Assembly: GCF_002210225.1 (NCBI RefSeq)
Contig: NZ_MWUJ01000005.1
Location: forward strand, 1-64,000
DNA length: 64,000 bases
From: Geofilum rhodophaeum
Lineage (GTDB): Bacteria; Bacteroidota; Bacteroidia; Bacteroidales; Marinilabiliaceae
Direction: 5' to 3'
The notes under the pieces were generated by a model that saw only the letters and a program-made list of their open reading frames with translations, was not told where the DNA came from and ran no database searches. Position numbers and translations under genes: made by a program. This document shows positions 7,926 through 17,135 of this stretch, in pieces (within the stretch, counting starts at the first letter, position 1; every line of letters begins with the position of its first letter).

Positions 7926-9077
7926 ATGTTGTCGTTGAAAATATTCTTTAAAGAGCGTAAGTATTTTGCGCCGGCATTTTTGTATTCCTGTTTTGCCCTG
8001 GTCTTCAGCACCTGGATCATTTACATTCCCTTTTTAGCGGAAAAACTTCAGATTACGGAGGGACAGATTGGCACGGCCTTGTTTTTTGCTTCGGTGGGCT
8101 CCTTTGTAATGATTCCCCTGGCCAATCGACTCACCGATGTGTTGGGCGTAGGGCGTCAGGCCTACTGGGGTTATGTGTTGTACGGGACTTCGCTCTATGG
8201 GATTTTTCTGGCGCCCAGTTATTATTGGTTGTTGGCGGCGCTTTTTTATTACGGCATGACCAGTTCGGTTTTTGCCATTGCCGTTAATTCGCTCATTGCG
8301 GAGATGGAAAAGCAGGCGGGCAAGTACATCATGACGGGCAGTCATGGTTTTTGGAGCATCGGCGGCATCATCGGAGCTTCTTTGGGGGGCTATTTGGCCG
8401 GTCGTTTTGAGCTGCCTTTGGTGCACCTGAGTGTTTTGCTGGTGGTTTTGATTGGGGCGCAGACTTTTTTGCGTAAGGAGTACTACCACATTAAAGGGGA
8501 AGCCCGAAAGAAGGGAGAGAAACGCAGTACACCCTGGAAGCCGATGTTGCTGATTGCCCTCATAGGAATGATTTTGATGGCTTCGGAGGGCGCCATTGCC
8601 GACTGGAGCGGCTTGTACTTAAAGCAGGTGGTGGTAGTGAAACCGGAGCTGTTGGGACTGGGTTATGCTTTGTTTGCCGGTGGCATGGCGGTGGGACGTT
8701 TTACCGGCGATGCACTGAGTCTTCGCTTTGGCTCCTGGCGTTTGCTGCGTTCGGCCATTTTGGTGAGTCTGGTCGGCTTTGCCCTGGTGCTGACGGTGCA
8801 AACGGTTTTGGTCTTTGCCGGCTTTTTGGTGGTGGGACTGGGCTTTTCTATTGTGGTGCCGGAGATTTATCGTCTGGCTTCGAATGTGCCGGGGGTGCGG
8901 GCGGCTGATGGTATTTCGCTGATTGCGGCTTCGTCGAACGTGGGTTTTTTAACGGGACCGGTGGTGCTGGGTTTTGTGGCGGAACTGCACACCTTGTACG
9001 CCAGCTTTTTGGTGCTGACGGTTTTTGTATTTCTGGCCTATGTATTGGGCAGCATTCAAAAGCGCAGGGCCAATTAG
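7926..9077 (+). CDS. MFS transporter, YbjJ-like
   Basis: This 383-residue protein has about 12 hydrophobic segments in two halves joined by a basic loop (KGEARKKGEKR, around residue 200). The stretch SEGAIADWSGLYL at the start of the second half, and the overall length, are typical of the YbjJ-type branch of the major facilitator superfamily, whose substrates are mostly unknown. I start it at ATG 7926; an in-frame TTG at 7902 overlaps a promoter-like box. It is divergent from the GH5 gene, so uptake of sugar released by that enzyme is conceivable but unproven. A strong hairpin terminator follows at 9099. Confidence 0.8.
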   Translation: MLSLKIFFKERKYFAPAFLYSCFALVFSTWIIYIPFLAEKLQITEGQIGTALFFASVGSFVMIPLANRLTDVLGVGRQAYWGYVLYGTSLYGIFLAPSYYWLLAALFYYGMTSSVFAIAVNSLIAEMEKQAGKYIMTGSHGFWSIGGIIGASLGGYLAGRFELPLVHLSVLLVVLIGAQTFLRKEYYHIKGEARKKGEKRSTPWKPMLLIALIGMILMASEGAIADWSGLYLKQVVVVKPELLGLGYALFAGGMAVGRFTGDALSLRFGSWRLLRSAILVSLVGFALVLTVQTVLVFAGFLVVGLGFSIVVPEIYRLASNVPGVRAADGISLIAASSNVGFLTGPVVLGFVAELHTLYASFLVLTVFVFLAYVLGSIQKRRAN

Positions 9078-9098
9078 GCGGGGAATATAAAAGTATTG

Positions 9099-9140
9099 GG
9101 GGACGGTTGGCCGGATGGGTCGACCGTCCCCTGTTTTTTT
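9099..9140 (+). terminator. Rho-independent terminator after the MFS gene
   Basis: A perfect 9-bp stem, GGGGACGGT (9099-9107) with ACCGTCCCC (9123-9131), is followed by TGTTTTTTT. It lies between convergent genes. Confidence 0.75.
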
Positions 9141-10749
9141 AGCGGAATTCGTAGTTGGTTCCGGGCACTGTACTGAAGGGCAACGGGCCCAGGTCGGTCG
9201 CTCTGGCGCGACCGTCCACGCGGGGGTCAATGGGGGAGTGGACTTTCAGGTAGTCTTCGAGGGCCTGGTGCAGGGTGTAGTCTTCCACGGCCACATCGGT
9301 GGCGTGGTGCAGGCGACAAAGCGCATGATCGGGATCGCCGGGGCGCACGCAGGTGGCCAGACTGTAGGTCTTTTGTTTTTGCAGGGCTGCGCCGTTGATG
9401 CGGACTTCTTGGACGCGCTGACCACGGGGGGCGTTGGCGACAAAAGTGACTTCCATGCCGGAGAAGCGCACCAGCCAGCCGCCGAAGCGTTCCATGGGGT
9501 TGGCGGCAAAAACGTTGTGTATTTCTTTTTCCAGCCAGTCGAGCAATTGCTGTCCGCTTACCTTTCCGGTTTTAACGTAATCGTTGACGGGCAGCATGTT
9601 GTAGATGTCGCCCCGCGTGATGGGGGCTGCAGCTCCATTTTTCGGAACAATGGGGTTGCCGAAGCGGAAGCCGTTGGACAGGGCAATGTCGGCACCGGTC
9701 TTCCAGCGCAAGGCATCGGTAATCATATTGTCCATGGGATTTTCTACGGTGAGGTAGCGGTAGAGCGGGGTAGAGCTGTGTCCCACAACGGTTTCCATTT
9801 CTTCCTTCCAGGGGGCCTTGGCCTGTTCGACCAGGGCAGCTGCCTTGGGGTCGGCGGGGTAGACTTCCGGATCGACTTCCAGCAGTTCGTAATCGTCGCC
9901 CACGAGTTTTCCGCCTACAAAGTGCAGGGTCAGTTTGCCTACAAAGGAGCCGAAGGCACCGGGTTCGGTGACTTTGGCGTGCTTGCCCCGGATGGGCTTG
10001 CGGATGCGCTCATGGGTGTCTGAACCCAGCACGTAATCTACGCCGCTTGCTGCTTCGCTGTTGGCCAAATCGACTTGCTTAAAAATGCCGATGTGGGTCA
10101 TGAGAAATACCGCTGCAGGTTTTTCTTTTTCCTGCACTGCTCTGATGAGGGCTTTTACTTCCTCATTGATGGGGTTAAAGGCAATGCCTTCGCTGAAGCT
10201 GGGGTTTTGGCGGACCGGCACATCGGGGTCGTTGATGCCGATGAAGGCCAGTTTGATGCCTTCGATTTCGGTGGTCCAGTAGGGTGCAAACAACTGTTCC
10301 CCGCTGTCTTCGTGCTTCATGTTTTGTACAATGATGTTGGTGTTGTAGGCGTTCATGACTTCCAGCATGATGTCCTTGCCATAAACCACCTCCCAGTTAC
10401 CGGGTTGCAGCAGGTCGTAGCCCATTTCCCGTACGATGGGCGGAAAGATGCGGCCTTGCGAGCGGGCAGCGTAGCCGCTGCCCTGAATCAGGTCGCCCGA
10501 ATCGACGATGAGGGTGCGGCCCGGGTTTTTCGCTCTTTCGCGGTCGAAGAGGGTTTTGATGTGGGCCAAGCCGCCCCGCTCACGGAAGACCAGTTGCCCG
10601 TCTTCGACAAAGAGTTCGTCGTGGGCATCGAGTTGACCGTGGATGTCGGCGGTTTGTAAGAGGCTTATGCTGAGGGTGTCGGTCTGGGCCTGTAGTTTAG
10701 CGGTGCCGAGCAGTAGTGTCGCTGCCAGCAGGATTTTGAATGCTTGCAT
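9139..10749 (-). CDS. Exported 5'-nucleotidase/metallophosphatase family protein
   Basis: This 536-residue protein has a signal peptide (about 1-22, cut after LQAQ), an N-terminal calcineurin-like metallophosphatase domain and a C-terminal 5'-nucleotidase domain (from about residue 295). Metal-site motifs seen are TADIHGQ (Asp35, His37), DSGD (Asp86), GNWE (Asn118) and MTHIG (His219). Two positions differ from the classical enzyme: GNHE reads GNWE, losing the catalytic-dyad His, and the GGHxH/Q motif reads GSDTHE. A Trp at the first position recalls SoxB-type relatives, so the substrate may not be a nucleotide. Start chosen at ATG 10749; the frame is open to a TTG at 10782, but that would precede the signal peptide. 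Confidence 0.75.
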   Translation of the reverse strand: MQAFKILLAATLLLGTAKLQAQTDTLSISLLQTADIHGQLDAHDELFVEDGQLVFRERGGLAHIKTLFDRERAKNPGRTLIVDSGDLIQGSGYAARSQGRIFPPIVREMGYDLLQPGNWEVVYGKDIMLEVMNAYNTNIIVQNMKHEDSGEQLFAPYWTTEIEGIKLAFIGINDPDVPVRQNPSFSEGIAFNPINEEVKALIRAVQEKEKPAAVFLMTHIGIFKQVDLANSEAASGVDYVLGSDTHERIRKPIRGKHAKVTEPGAFGSFVGKLTLHFVGGKLVGDDYELLEVDPEVYPADPKAAALVEQAKAPWKEEMETVVGHSSTPLYRYLTVENPMDNMITDALRWKTGADIALSNGFRFGNPIVPKNGAAAPITRGDIYNMLPVNDYVKTGKVSGQQLLDWLEKEIHNVFAANPMERFGGWLVRFSGMEVTFVANAPRGQRVQEVRINGAALQKQKTYSLATCVRPGDPDHALCRLHHATDVAVEDYTLHQALEDYLKVHSPIDPRVDGRARATDLGPLPFSTVPGTNYEFR

Positions 10750-10778
10750 GATCAAACTTGTTTGAGGTTTCGTAAGTA

Positions 10779-10812
10779 ACAACTATGAATATCTAAAAAT
10801 GTTCATAGTTGT
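10779..10812. repeat. Perfect 11-bp inverted repeat upstream of the nucleotidase gene
   Basis: ACAACTATGAA (10779-10789) and its exact reverse complement TTCATAGTTGT (10802-10812) are separated by 12 bases. It lies 30 bases upstream of the nucleotidase start and about 100 bases past the folA stop. Low GC and no T run argue against a terminator; an operator or leader hairpin is more likely. Confidence 0.6.
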
Positions 10813-10908
10813 ATTTATGCAAGTATCGTACCGAAGGACGGCTTGGTGGTGTTTACCCGAAATGCGCTTTTGCGATGTTATTGTGTAATAGTAGTGACGC
10901 GACCGGAG

Positions 10909-11400
10909 CTACCGTCTTTCGAGGGTTTCGTAGTGGTAGTGGAGACCGGTTTTTTCGTCGACCTGCGTGGGTCCGCATTCTACACTTTGCCAGTCCCCGG
11001 GCAACCATTGGGGAAACCAGGTGTCGGCTCCTTCAAAGCGGTAGTGGATGTGGGTGAGGTAGAGGCGATGGGCCAGGGGCAGGAAGGCCTTATAGATTTC
11101 GCCACCGCCTATGATGAAGCATTGCTCCTGACCAGAGGCGGACTGGAGGGCGGCCTCCGGGGTGGTGGCCATGCTGCAGCCGGGCAGTTGCAGACCGGCG
11201 TCACGTGTGAGTACAATGTTCTGACGCTTGGGCAGGGCCCCTTTGGGCAGGGCCGCAAAGGTCTTACGACCCATCACGATGGCCTGTCCGGTGGTGAGTT
11301 GTTTGAAGCGCCGGAGATCGCCGCCGATGTAGGCCAGCTGGTCGCCCCCGCGCCCGATGGCCAGGTTTTGATCGACGACTGCTATGAGGGCTATTTGCAT
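10909..11400 (-). CDS. folA: Dihydrofolate reductase
   Basis: This 163-residue cytoplasmic enzyme reduces dihydrofolate to tetrahydrofolate with NADPH. The sequence shows ALIAVVDQNLAIGRGG at the N-terminus, the substrate-binding acidic residue in GGDLRRFKQLT, the NADPH-binding stretch IVMGRKTFAALP, and FIIGGGEIYK near the C-terminus. The start is ATG 11400, ten bases after the thyA stop. Upstream in-frame codons lie inside thyA and are not needed. ThyA oxidises methylene-tetrahydrofolate to dihydrofolate, which FolA recycles, so the pairing is functional. It is the last gene of a run that begins before mutL. Confidence 0.95.
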   Translation of the reverse strand: MQIALIAVVDQNLAIGRGGDQLAYIGGDLRRFKQLTTGQAIVMGRKTFAALPKGALPKRQNIVLTRDAGLQLPGCSMATTPEAALQSASGQEQCFIIGGGEIYKAFLPLAHRLYLTHIHYRFEGADTWFPQWLPGDWQSVECGPTQVDEKTGLHYHYETLERR

Positions 11401-11410
11401 GGCTGGGGGT

Positions 11411-12205
11411 TTATACGGCAACACTGCCTTTGATGTGGGGATGGGGATCGTAGCCGCTGAGTTGGAAGTCCTCAAAGGAAAAGTCGTTGATGCTTTTCAC
11501 CTCGGGATTGAGCGTCATGTTGGGCAGGGGACGCGGGGAGCGACTCAGTTGCAGCTTGACTTGTTCGAGGTGGTTGGTATAGATGTGGGCATCGCCAAGG
11601 GTATGCACAAAATCCCCGGGTTGCAATCCAGTTACCTGGGCCACCATCAGCAGCAGCAGGGCGTAGGAGGCAATGTTGAAGGGCACGCCCAGAAAGATGT
11701 CGGCGCTGCGTTGGTAGAGCTGGCAGCTCAGTCGGCCCTCAGCCACATAAAACTGAAAAAGAATGTGGCAGGGCGGCAGTTGCATGTCGTCGATCTGGCC
11801 CACGTTCCAGGCACTGACCAAATGGCGACGCGAGTCGGGGTTCTTCCTGATCGCATCCACCACCTGTGCAATCTGGTCGATATGCCCCCCTTTGTAATCG
11901 GGCCAGCTGCGCCATTGGTAGCCGTAGATGGGACCGAGTTCGCCGTCTTCTTTGGCCCACTCGTTCCAGATGCGCACTCCGTTTTCCTGCAGGTAGGTGG
12001 CGTTGGTGCTGCCTTGCAAAAACCACAAGAGCTCGTGGATGATGGATTTCAGGTGCAGTTTTTTGGTGGTGACCAAAGGGAAGCCTTCGGCCAGATTAAA
12101 GCGCATTTGGTGACCAAATACGCTGTACGTCCCCGTACCGGTTCGGTCGGCTTTGTAAACACCTTCGTCGAGTACGCGCTGTATGAGTGAGAGGTATTGC
12201 TGCAT
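11411..12205 (-). CDS. thyA: Thymidylate synthase
   Basis: At 264 residues it has the same length as the E. coli enzyme. It makes dTMP from dUMP using 5,10-methylene-tetrahydrofolate. Visible signatures are [16 protein letters not shown] near the N-terminus, the catalytic cysteine in LPPCH (Cys146), and the dUMP-binding [20 protein letters not shown] segment. It overlaps neither neighbour, leaving 10 bases to folA and 20 bases from the upstream EEP gene, so cotranscription is expected. Confidence 0.97.
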   Translation of the reverse strand: MQQYLSLIQRVLDEGVYKADRTGTGTYSVFGHQMRFNLAEGFPLVTTKKLHLKSIIHELLWFLQGSTNATYLQENGVRIWNEWAKEDGELGPIYGYQWRSWPDYKGGHIDQIAQVVDAIRKNPDSRRHLVSAWNVGQIDDMQLPPCHILFQFYVAEGRLSCQLYQRSADIFLGVPFNIASYALLLLMVAQVTGLQPGDFVHTLGDAHIYTNHLEQVKLQLSRSPRPLPNMTLNPEVKSINDFSFEDFQLSGYDPHPHIKGSVAV

Positions 12206-12225
12206 GGTTTCTACTTGCTTTAGAT

Positions 12226-13332
12226 TCAGGATTGGGGTTTCAAATCCAGGGTGGTCATGATGGGATGGTGATCGGAATAGGGCAGGGGCAGGGTTTCGAA
12301 GTTCCAGGATTTAAAGGCCGGATCATGAAAAATGTAGTCGATGCGCAGGGAGGGCAGTCGGCCGTTGTAAGTCGCACCAAAACCACTGCCGCTTTCCACA
12401 AAGGCGTCTTTCAATTTTCCCCGCATGGTACGGTAGACGTAAGACACCGGCGTGTCGTTGAAGTCGCCACACACAATAACGGGGTAGGGGGCGTTTTTGA
12501 TGTGTCGGGCCAGGGTTTCGGCCTGACTCGAGCGCATTTTAAAGGCGCGGGTCAGCTTGCGTGAGATGTTGACCAGGCCCTGTTTCTGGCTTTCTGTCAT
12601 GCGGAAATCCAGACTGTCGAGCACATTCAAATCGTTGTCCTGAAAGCCGATGGATTCGAGGTGCACACTGAAGACCCTGATGGTGGTCTCTCCTACTTTT
12701 ACATCGGCGTAAATGGCCATGTTGCGCGAGTGCTCAAAGGGTATCACGCCCTGGTCGACCAGCGGGTACTTGGAAAAAATGGCCAGTCCGTAGCCCGTAT
12801 TTTGCTGGTGGGTGGTGGCGTAGTGAATGTGTTTGTGGGGATAGCCCCTGAATTTGGCCGCGATGGCCGTTGGGGTGAAATCCTTTTTATTCAGATTGGT
12901 GTAGTATTCCTGAAAACAAAGGAGGTCGGCGCCCTGGCGCAGCAAGTCCTCGTAGGTGCGCTGTGGCGTTCCCTCGAGGCCCGAATGTCCGTAGTAGTCG
13001 AACATGCGGGTGTTGTACGACATTACTTTCAGTGTTTTCCCCAGTTCTTCGGGGTGATTGGTGCTTCGGCTGCTTATTTGAAAGGTGTTGTTCCAGTGCG
13101 ACCACGAGGCGGCCAGTGCCAGCAGGGGAATGATGATCCAAAAACTGCGACGAATCAACAGCCATAGTGCAAAAAACAGGTTTACCAGCCAAAGCAGGGT
13201 AAAGCCAAAGCCGGCAAAAGCCAGTACATTGATTTTGGCGGGACTGACATAGGCGGTTCCGATGGAACCCAGTAGAAGCAGGGCCGGTGTTAAAATCAGG
13301 AGGACCGATATGGAGTAAAAAAGCCGTTTCAA
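12226..13332 (-). CDS. Endonuclease/exonuclease/phosphatase family protein, membrane-anchored
   Basis: This protein of about 368 residues starts with three hydrophobic segments (about residues 5-95), then an EEP fold: [13 protein letters not shown], the metal-binding Glu in LLCFQEY, SVHLES, the catalytic DFND motif in VCGDFNDTP, and the terminal SDHHP. All hallmark residues of the DNase I/sphingomyelinase-like superfamily are present. The domain after the last helix probably faces the periplasm. Substrate is unknown. No ATG precedes the membrane helices, so translation must begin at TTG 13332 or TTG 13362. I prefer 13332 because a -7-like box (TATTTTTG, minus strand, 13367-13360) covers the other. 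Confidence 0.8.
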   Translation of the reverse strand: MKRLFYSISVLLILTPALLLLGSIGTAYVSPAKINVLAFAGFGFTLLWLVNLFFALWLLIRRSFWIIIPLLALAASWSHWNNTFQISSRSTNHPEELGKTLKVMSYNTRMFDYYGHSGLEGTPQRTYEDLLRQGADLLCFQEYYTNLNKKDFTPTAIAAKFRGYPHKHIHYATTHQQNTGYGLAIFSKYPLVDQGVIPFEHSRNMAIYADVKVGETTIRVFSVHLESIGFQDNDLNVLDSLDFRMTESQKQGLVNISRKLTRAFKMRSSQAETLARHIKNAPYPVIVCGDFNDTPVSYVYRTMRGKLKDAFVESGSGFGATYNGRLPSLRIDYIFHDPAFKSWNFETLPLPYSDHHPIMTTLDLKPQS

Positions 13333-13393
13333 GGTGCAGAGGTGCTTTGGTTGGACATCCAAAAATAAATAAAAAAAACGGGTTTTGCAGGGG

Positions 13394-14317
13394 CTATTCC
13401 TTGCTGGCCTCGAAGAGGGTTTTCTTTTCGGCGCTGCTGAGACTCTCGTAGCCGCTCTGTTTTATTTTTTCCAGAATGCGGTCGAGCTCCTGTTGACGTT
13501 GAACCTTTATGGCGTTGTATTCGAGGTCGCTCAAGGGCCGCTTATGGGCTACCGATAATTTACTTTTTTTGCCGAAAGACCACCTGAAAGAGGACTTTCG
13601 GGGGGGACTGTAAGTCTCGTTAGAAAAGGTCGTTGCGGTGGGGCGACCCTGTGGCGGGAGGCCTTTTCGGCTCCAGACATAGCCCAGCCAAAGGCCTGCT
13701 GCGGCGCCGCCCAGGTGGGCCAGGTGCCCGCCTGTATTGTTGAGGGTGGGGATGCTGATGAGGTCGATCACCAGGGCCACCAGGGCCACGTATTTCAGGC
13801 GGACTTCCCCAAAGAAAAGGAGGGTGATGGTGGCTTCGGGTCGGTAGCGGGCTAGGGCAAAGAGAATGGCCATGGCCGAGGCCGAGGCGCCCAGCAGAAA
13901 GGACGAGCCGAAGTAGGAGGAAAAGGCTGGAAGGAAGTTGTAGCTTAAGAGGTAGAATACGGCTCCTGCCAAGCCTCCCAGTACATAGGTCTTTAAAAAG
14001 GGACCGGGGCCGATGTAGTGCAAAAAGAGGCGACCAAACCAGTAGAGGTAGAGCACATTAAAAAGCAGGTGCAGGAAGTCGAAGTGCAGGAACATGTAAG
14101 TCAGCAGCGTCCAGGGTTGCCGCAGCAGGAGGGCCGGCTCGGAGGGCACGCTCAAGAAGTGGAGCCAGCCCACGATGGTATCGGCGCCGGCACCTCCGAG
14201 CACCATGAATAATTGAATGAAGCGAAAGATTAAAAAAACGCCGATGTTGATGTAAATCAGTCGCGTTAAAATGCTTCCTTGCTTGAATGAACTGCGTATT
14301 TCCTGAACAATACTCAT
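13394..14317 (-). CDS. Rhomboid family intramembrane serine protease (second of a pair)
   Basis: This 307-residue protein has six or seven membrane segments in the first 210 residues and a basic cytoplasmic tail of about 90 residues. The rhomboid signature is present: an HxxxN-type region (HFDFLHLLFNVLYLYWFGR), the serine motif LLGASASAMAIL, and the histidine in GGHLAHLGGAAAG. The usual GxSG reads GASAS. Start is ATG 14317 (MSIVQEIRSSFKQ), which leaves 13 bases to the upstream rhomboid gene. It probably cleaves transmembrane substrates in the inner membrane; substrates are unknown. Confidence 0.88.
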   Translation of the reverse strand: MSIVQEIRSSFKQGSILTRLIYINIGVFLIFRFIQLFMVLGGAGADTIVGWLHFLSVPSEPALLLRQPWTLLTYMFLHFDFLHLLFNVLYLYWFGRLFLHYIGPGPFLKTYVLGGLAGAVFYLLSYNFLPAFSSYFGSSFLLGASASAMAILFALARYRPEATITLLFFGEVRLKYVALVALVIDLISIPTLNNTGGHLAHLGGAAAGLWLGYVWSRKGLPPQGRPTATTFSNETYSPPRKSSFRWSFGKKSKLSVAHKRPLSDLEYNAIKVQRQQELDRILEKIKQSGYESLSSAEKKTLFEASKE

Positions 14318-14330
14318 ACGGTTTACCAGT

Positions 14331-15170
14331 TTAGTATATGCCTTTGCTGCGCCAGTATTTGATGAGGATGAAACCAAAGAGCATGCCCCCAAGGTGGGCA
14401 AAGTGGGCCACATTGGTCATGCTGCCGCTGATGCCTAAAAACAGCTCCATGGCGCCGTAGCCGATAACAAAGTATTTGGCTTTAATGGGAATGGGCGGAA
14501 AGAGGAGCATCAATCGGGTGTTGGGGAAGAGCATGCCAAAGGCAAGGAGAATGCCGAAAACGGCTCCCGAGGCGCCCACGGTTACGTGACTGTTTAGATA
14601 GTCGCTGCGGAAACCATAGAGATATTCCCGTGCCAGTCCCGTTGCCAGCTCCGGGTCGGTGTGCAATAGCTCGTTGTAGGAGGCCACAAAGGCATTGAAT
14701 TTTTGCTGCATCTCCATGGAGCGGATTTGCAGGTGCTCGTCTAAAAAGAGCTGCAGCTCTTCGTGACCGGCATTGTTCATGTAATGGGTAATGCCCTTGA
14801 GCACGGGCAGGATGTCGATGTATTGGGTCAGCAGGTGAACGAAGGCGGCACCTACGCCGGTCACCAGGTAAAAGACCAGGAAGCGTTTGGGTCCCCAAAC
14901 CAGCTCCAGCATGCGGCCGAACATGAAGAGGGCAAACATGTTGAAGAAGATGTGCATGGGATCGGGGTAGGCGTGCAAAAACATGTAGGTAAAGAGCTGG
15001 TGCACCCCAAAGTCACCGGCCATGGGCACATGCAGCCCCAGAAATTTTTCGAGGGGCAATCCCAGGGTGCTGTTCAGTACAATGCTGGCCAAATAAAACA
15101 GCACGTTAATGATCAAGAGATTCTTGACCACGGGGGGTAAGCCGCCAAAGGGAGATGCTCCGTAATTCAT
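14331..15170 (-). CDS. Rhomboid family intramembrane serine protease (first of a pair)
   Basis: This 279-residue membrane protein has the complete rhomboid core: HIFFNMFALFMFGRMLE, the active serine motif VGASGAVFGILLAFG, and the base histidine in NVAHFAHLGGMLFG. A hydrophilic helical insert of roughly 70 residues (about 130-200, DEHLQIRSMEMQQKFN and following) separates two membrane segments. The second rhomboid gene lies 13 bases downstream, so the two are a tandem. They differ in length and in the serine motif, suggesting an old duplication with different substrates. Confidence 0.9.
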   Translation of the reverse strand: MNYGASPFGGLPPVVKNLLIINVLFYLASIVLNSTLGLPLEKFLGLHVPMAGDFGVHQLFTYMFLHAYPDPMHIFFNMFALFMFGRMLELVWGPKRFLVFYLVTGVGAAFVHLLTQYIDILPVLKGITHYMNNAGHEELQLFLDEHLQIRSMEMQQKFNAFVASYNELLHTDPELATGLAREYLYGFRSDYLNSHVTVGASGAVFGILLAFGMLFPNTRLMLLFPPIPIKAKYFVIGYGAMELFLGISGSMTNVAHFAHLGGMLFGFILIKYWRSKGIY

Positions 15171-15218
15171 GCTAAATATTTTTACAAATATAGTGCCTGT
15201 TGCTGCACATCTGTTGTT

Positions 15219-17087
15219 TTAATTACCGAATCGTTTTTCGAACTCTTCGTTGTCGATGATGAAAAAGACGGTCTTTCCGCGGGGCGAAAAGCCCGGCATG
15301 CTGCATTGGAAGAGTTGCCCCACGAGCAGCGTCATGGCTTCGGGCGTCAGGCGTTCGCCACTACTCATCCGGGCCTTGCGGGCCATAATGCCGGCCAGGC
15401 CTTCGCGCAAATGTTCGGTGGCATTTTTTTCTCCGGTTTTATAGGCCTGAAGCAGTTCTTCAATCAGCTGGGTATGGTCGGTCTTTTCCATTTCTGCAGG
15501 AATGCCCCGGAGACAAAACTGTCCGGAAGCTTCCTCCACCAAATCGAAGCCGAAGGCGCTGAGTTCTTCCTGCAAGTCGCGAACCAGTGCGGCGTCCTCG
15601 GCACCAAAGGAAAGGGTTTGGGTAAAAAGCACCTGCTGTGTGGTGGAGCGGCGACTTTGTACGCGTGCCATAAAGCGCTCGTAGAGAATGCGCTCATGGG
15701 CCCTGCGTTGGTCAATCACCATCAGTCCCGATTTAACAGGTGTAAGGATGTATTTGTTCTTGAGCTGAAAAAAAGCCGCGTCCTGTACCGGGCGGTCCTC
15801 TTGTTGCGGGTGCAACTCCTGTTGCCTGGGCGCTGCATTGCCCCGCGAAGGCAGTACGATGGTTTCGGGCTCGCGGGGCCCTTCATCTGCCGGAAAGGCT
15901 TCGTCACCACTTTCGAAACCGCTGTAGAGTTGATCCCAGTCGCGGGGCAGGGGATCTTTCCGCTGGTAGCTGCTGCCGGTGTTAAAGGGATTGTAGTCGG
16001 GGTTAAAATGGACCTGGGGCGTTTTTATTTCGTCGCCGCCACGGGCTACCGGGATCTGCAATTGGTTGTCGGTGTCAAAATCGATGGAGGGCACGATGTT
16101 GTGCTTACCCAGACTCTCGCGAACGGCGGCGTTGAGCACTTTCCACACCAGTTTTTCGTCTTCAAACTTGATTTCCGTCTTGGTGGGATGGATGTTGACG
16201 TCTATGTCGCCCGGATCTACATCAAAATACAGAAAGTAGGCCGGGTACTGGTCGCTCCCAATCAGGTTGGCGTAGGCCTCCATGACCGCCTTGTGGAGAT
16301 AGGGGTGACGCATGTAGCGGTTGTTGACAAAGAAGTACTGATCGCCAGCTGTTTTGCGGGCACCCTGCGGGGTGCCAATGAAGCCGTGGATGTGCAGAAC
16401 GGTGGCTTCGGTGTTTACAGGGACCAATTGTTGGTTGACCTGGCGGCCCAGGATGCCGGCAATGCGTTGCCTGTGGTTGCCTGTGGCCAGGTTCATCAGT
16501 GGCTGGTCGTTGTGGTAGAGCGAAAGGGCTACCTGGGGCTGGGCCAGGGCGATGCGCTGAAATTCGGTGAGAATGTGGCGCAGTTCCGTGGTGTTGGATT
16601 TCAGGAATTTTCGTCGGGCTGGTACGTTGTAGAAGAGGTTTTTGATGAGGAAGTTGGCGCCCTGGTCGCAGGCAACGGGCTCTTGTTTCTCGATGCGGGA
16701 GGCGGCGGTTTCGATGCGGGTGCCGATATCGGCGCCCGCTTCCCGGGTGCGCAGTTCTACCTGAGCAATGGCCGCAATCGAGGCCAGAGCTTCCCCACGG
16801 AAGCCCATGGTGTTGAGGGCAAATAAATCGCCCGCTTCCCGTATTTTGGAGGTGGCGTGGCGCTCAAAGGCCAACCGCGCATCGCTCTCGCTCATTCCTT
16901 TGCCGTTGTCGATGACCTGAATGGCGGTGCGACCGGCATCTTTAATGAGGACTTTGATTTGGGTGGCTCCGGCGTCGATGGCGTTTTCCACCAGTTCTTT
17001 AACTACCGAAGCGGGACGTTGTATGACCTCTCCGGCAGCAATTTGATTGGCTACCGAATCGGGTAATAATTGAATGATGTCGGACAT
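15219..17087 (-). CDS. mutL: DNA mismatch repair protein MutL
   Basis: This 622-residue protein has an N-terminal GHKL ATPase (Glu34 in ELVENAIDAG, Asp60 in DNGKGM, GFRGEALASI at 95-104), a transducer domain (to about 335), a low-complexity linker (about 340-435) and a C-terminal dimerisation domain. It couples MutS mismatch recognition to strand incision. The endonuclease motif DQHA(x2)E(x4)E reads DQRRAHERILYE (459-470), with the metal-binding His replaced by Arg, and the late CPHGRP-type motif reads SPRGKT. Nicking activity is therefore in doubt. It lies 48 bases from each neighbour. Confidence 0.96.
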   Translation of the reverse strand: MSDIIQLLPDSVANQIAAGEVIQRPASVVKELVENAIDAGATQIKVLIKDAGRTAIQVIDNGKGMSESDARLAFERHATSKIREAGDLFALNTMGFRGEALASIAAIAQVELRTREAGADIGTRIETAASRIEKQEPVACDQGANFLIKNLFYNVPARRKFLKSNTTELRHILTEFQRIALAQPQVALSLYHNDQPLMNLATGNHRQRIAGILGRQVNQQLVPVNTEATVLHIHGFIGTPQGARKTAGDQYFFVNNRYMRHPYLHKAVMEAYANLIGSDQYPAYFLYFDVDPGDIDVNIHPTKTEIKFEDEKLVWKVLNAAVRESLGKHNIVPSIDFDTDNQLQIPVARGGDEIKTPQVHFNPDYNPFNTGSSYQRKDPLPRDWDQLYSGFESGDEAFPADEGPREPETIVLPSRGNAAPRQQELHPQQEDRPVQDAAFFQLKNKYILTPVKSGLMVIDQRRAHERILYERFMARVQSRRSTTQQVLFTQTLSFGAEDAALVRDLQEELSAFGFDLVEEASGQFCLRGIPAEMEKTDHTQLIEELLQAYKTGEKNATEHLREGLAGIMARKARMSSGERLTPEAMTLLVGQLFQCSMPGFSPRGKTVFFIIDNEEFEKRFGN

Positions 17088-17135
17088 GAAAAGCGCTTCT
17101 TCTTTTGTTTTGCAGTGGTTTAGGACTGGGTTGGC

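Noticed and set aside
9115-10023. A 302-codon plus-strand frame over the nucleotidase gene
   Set aside because: Antisense shadow; it starts inside the MFS terminator hairpin.
15306-16826. A 506-codon open frame on the plus strand antisense to mutL
   Set aside because: It lies wholly inside a clear mutL gene and its product resembles no protein family. Long antisense frames are common here because the real genes rarely use TTA, CTA and TCA codons.
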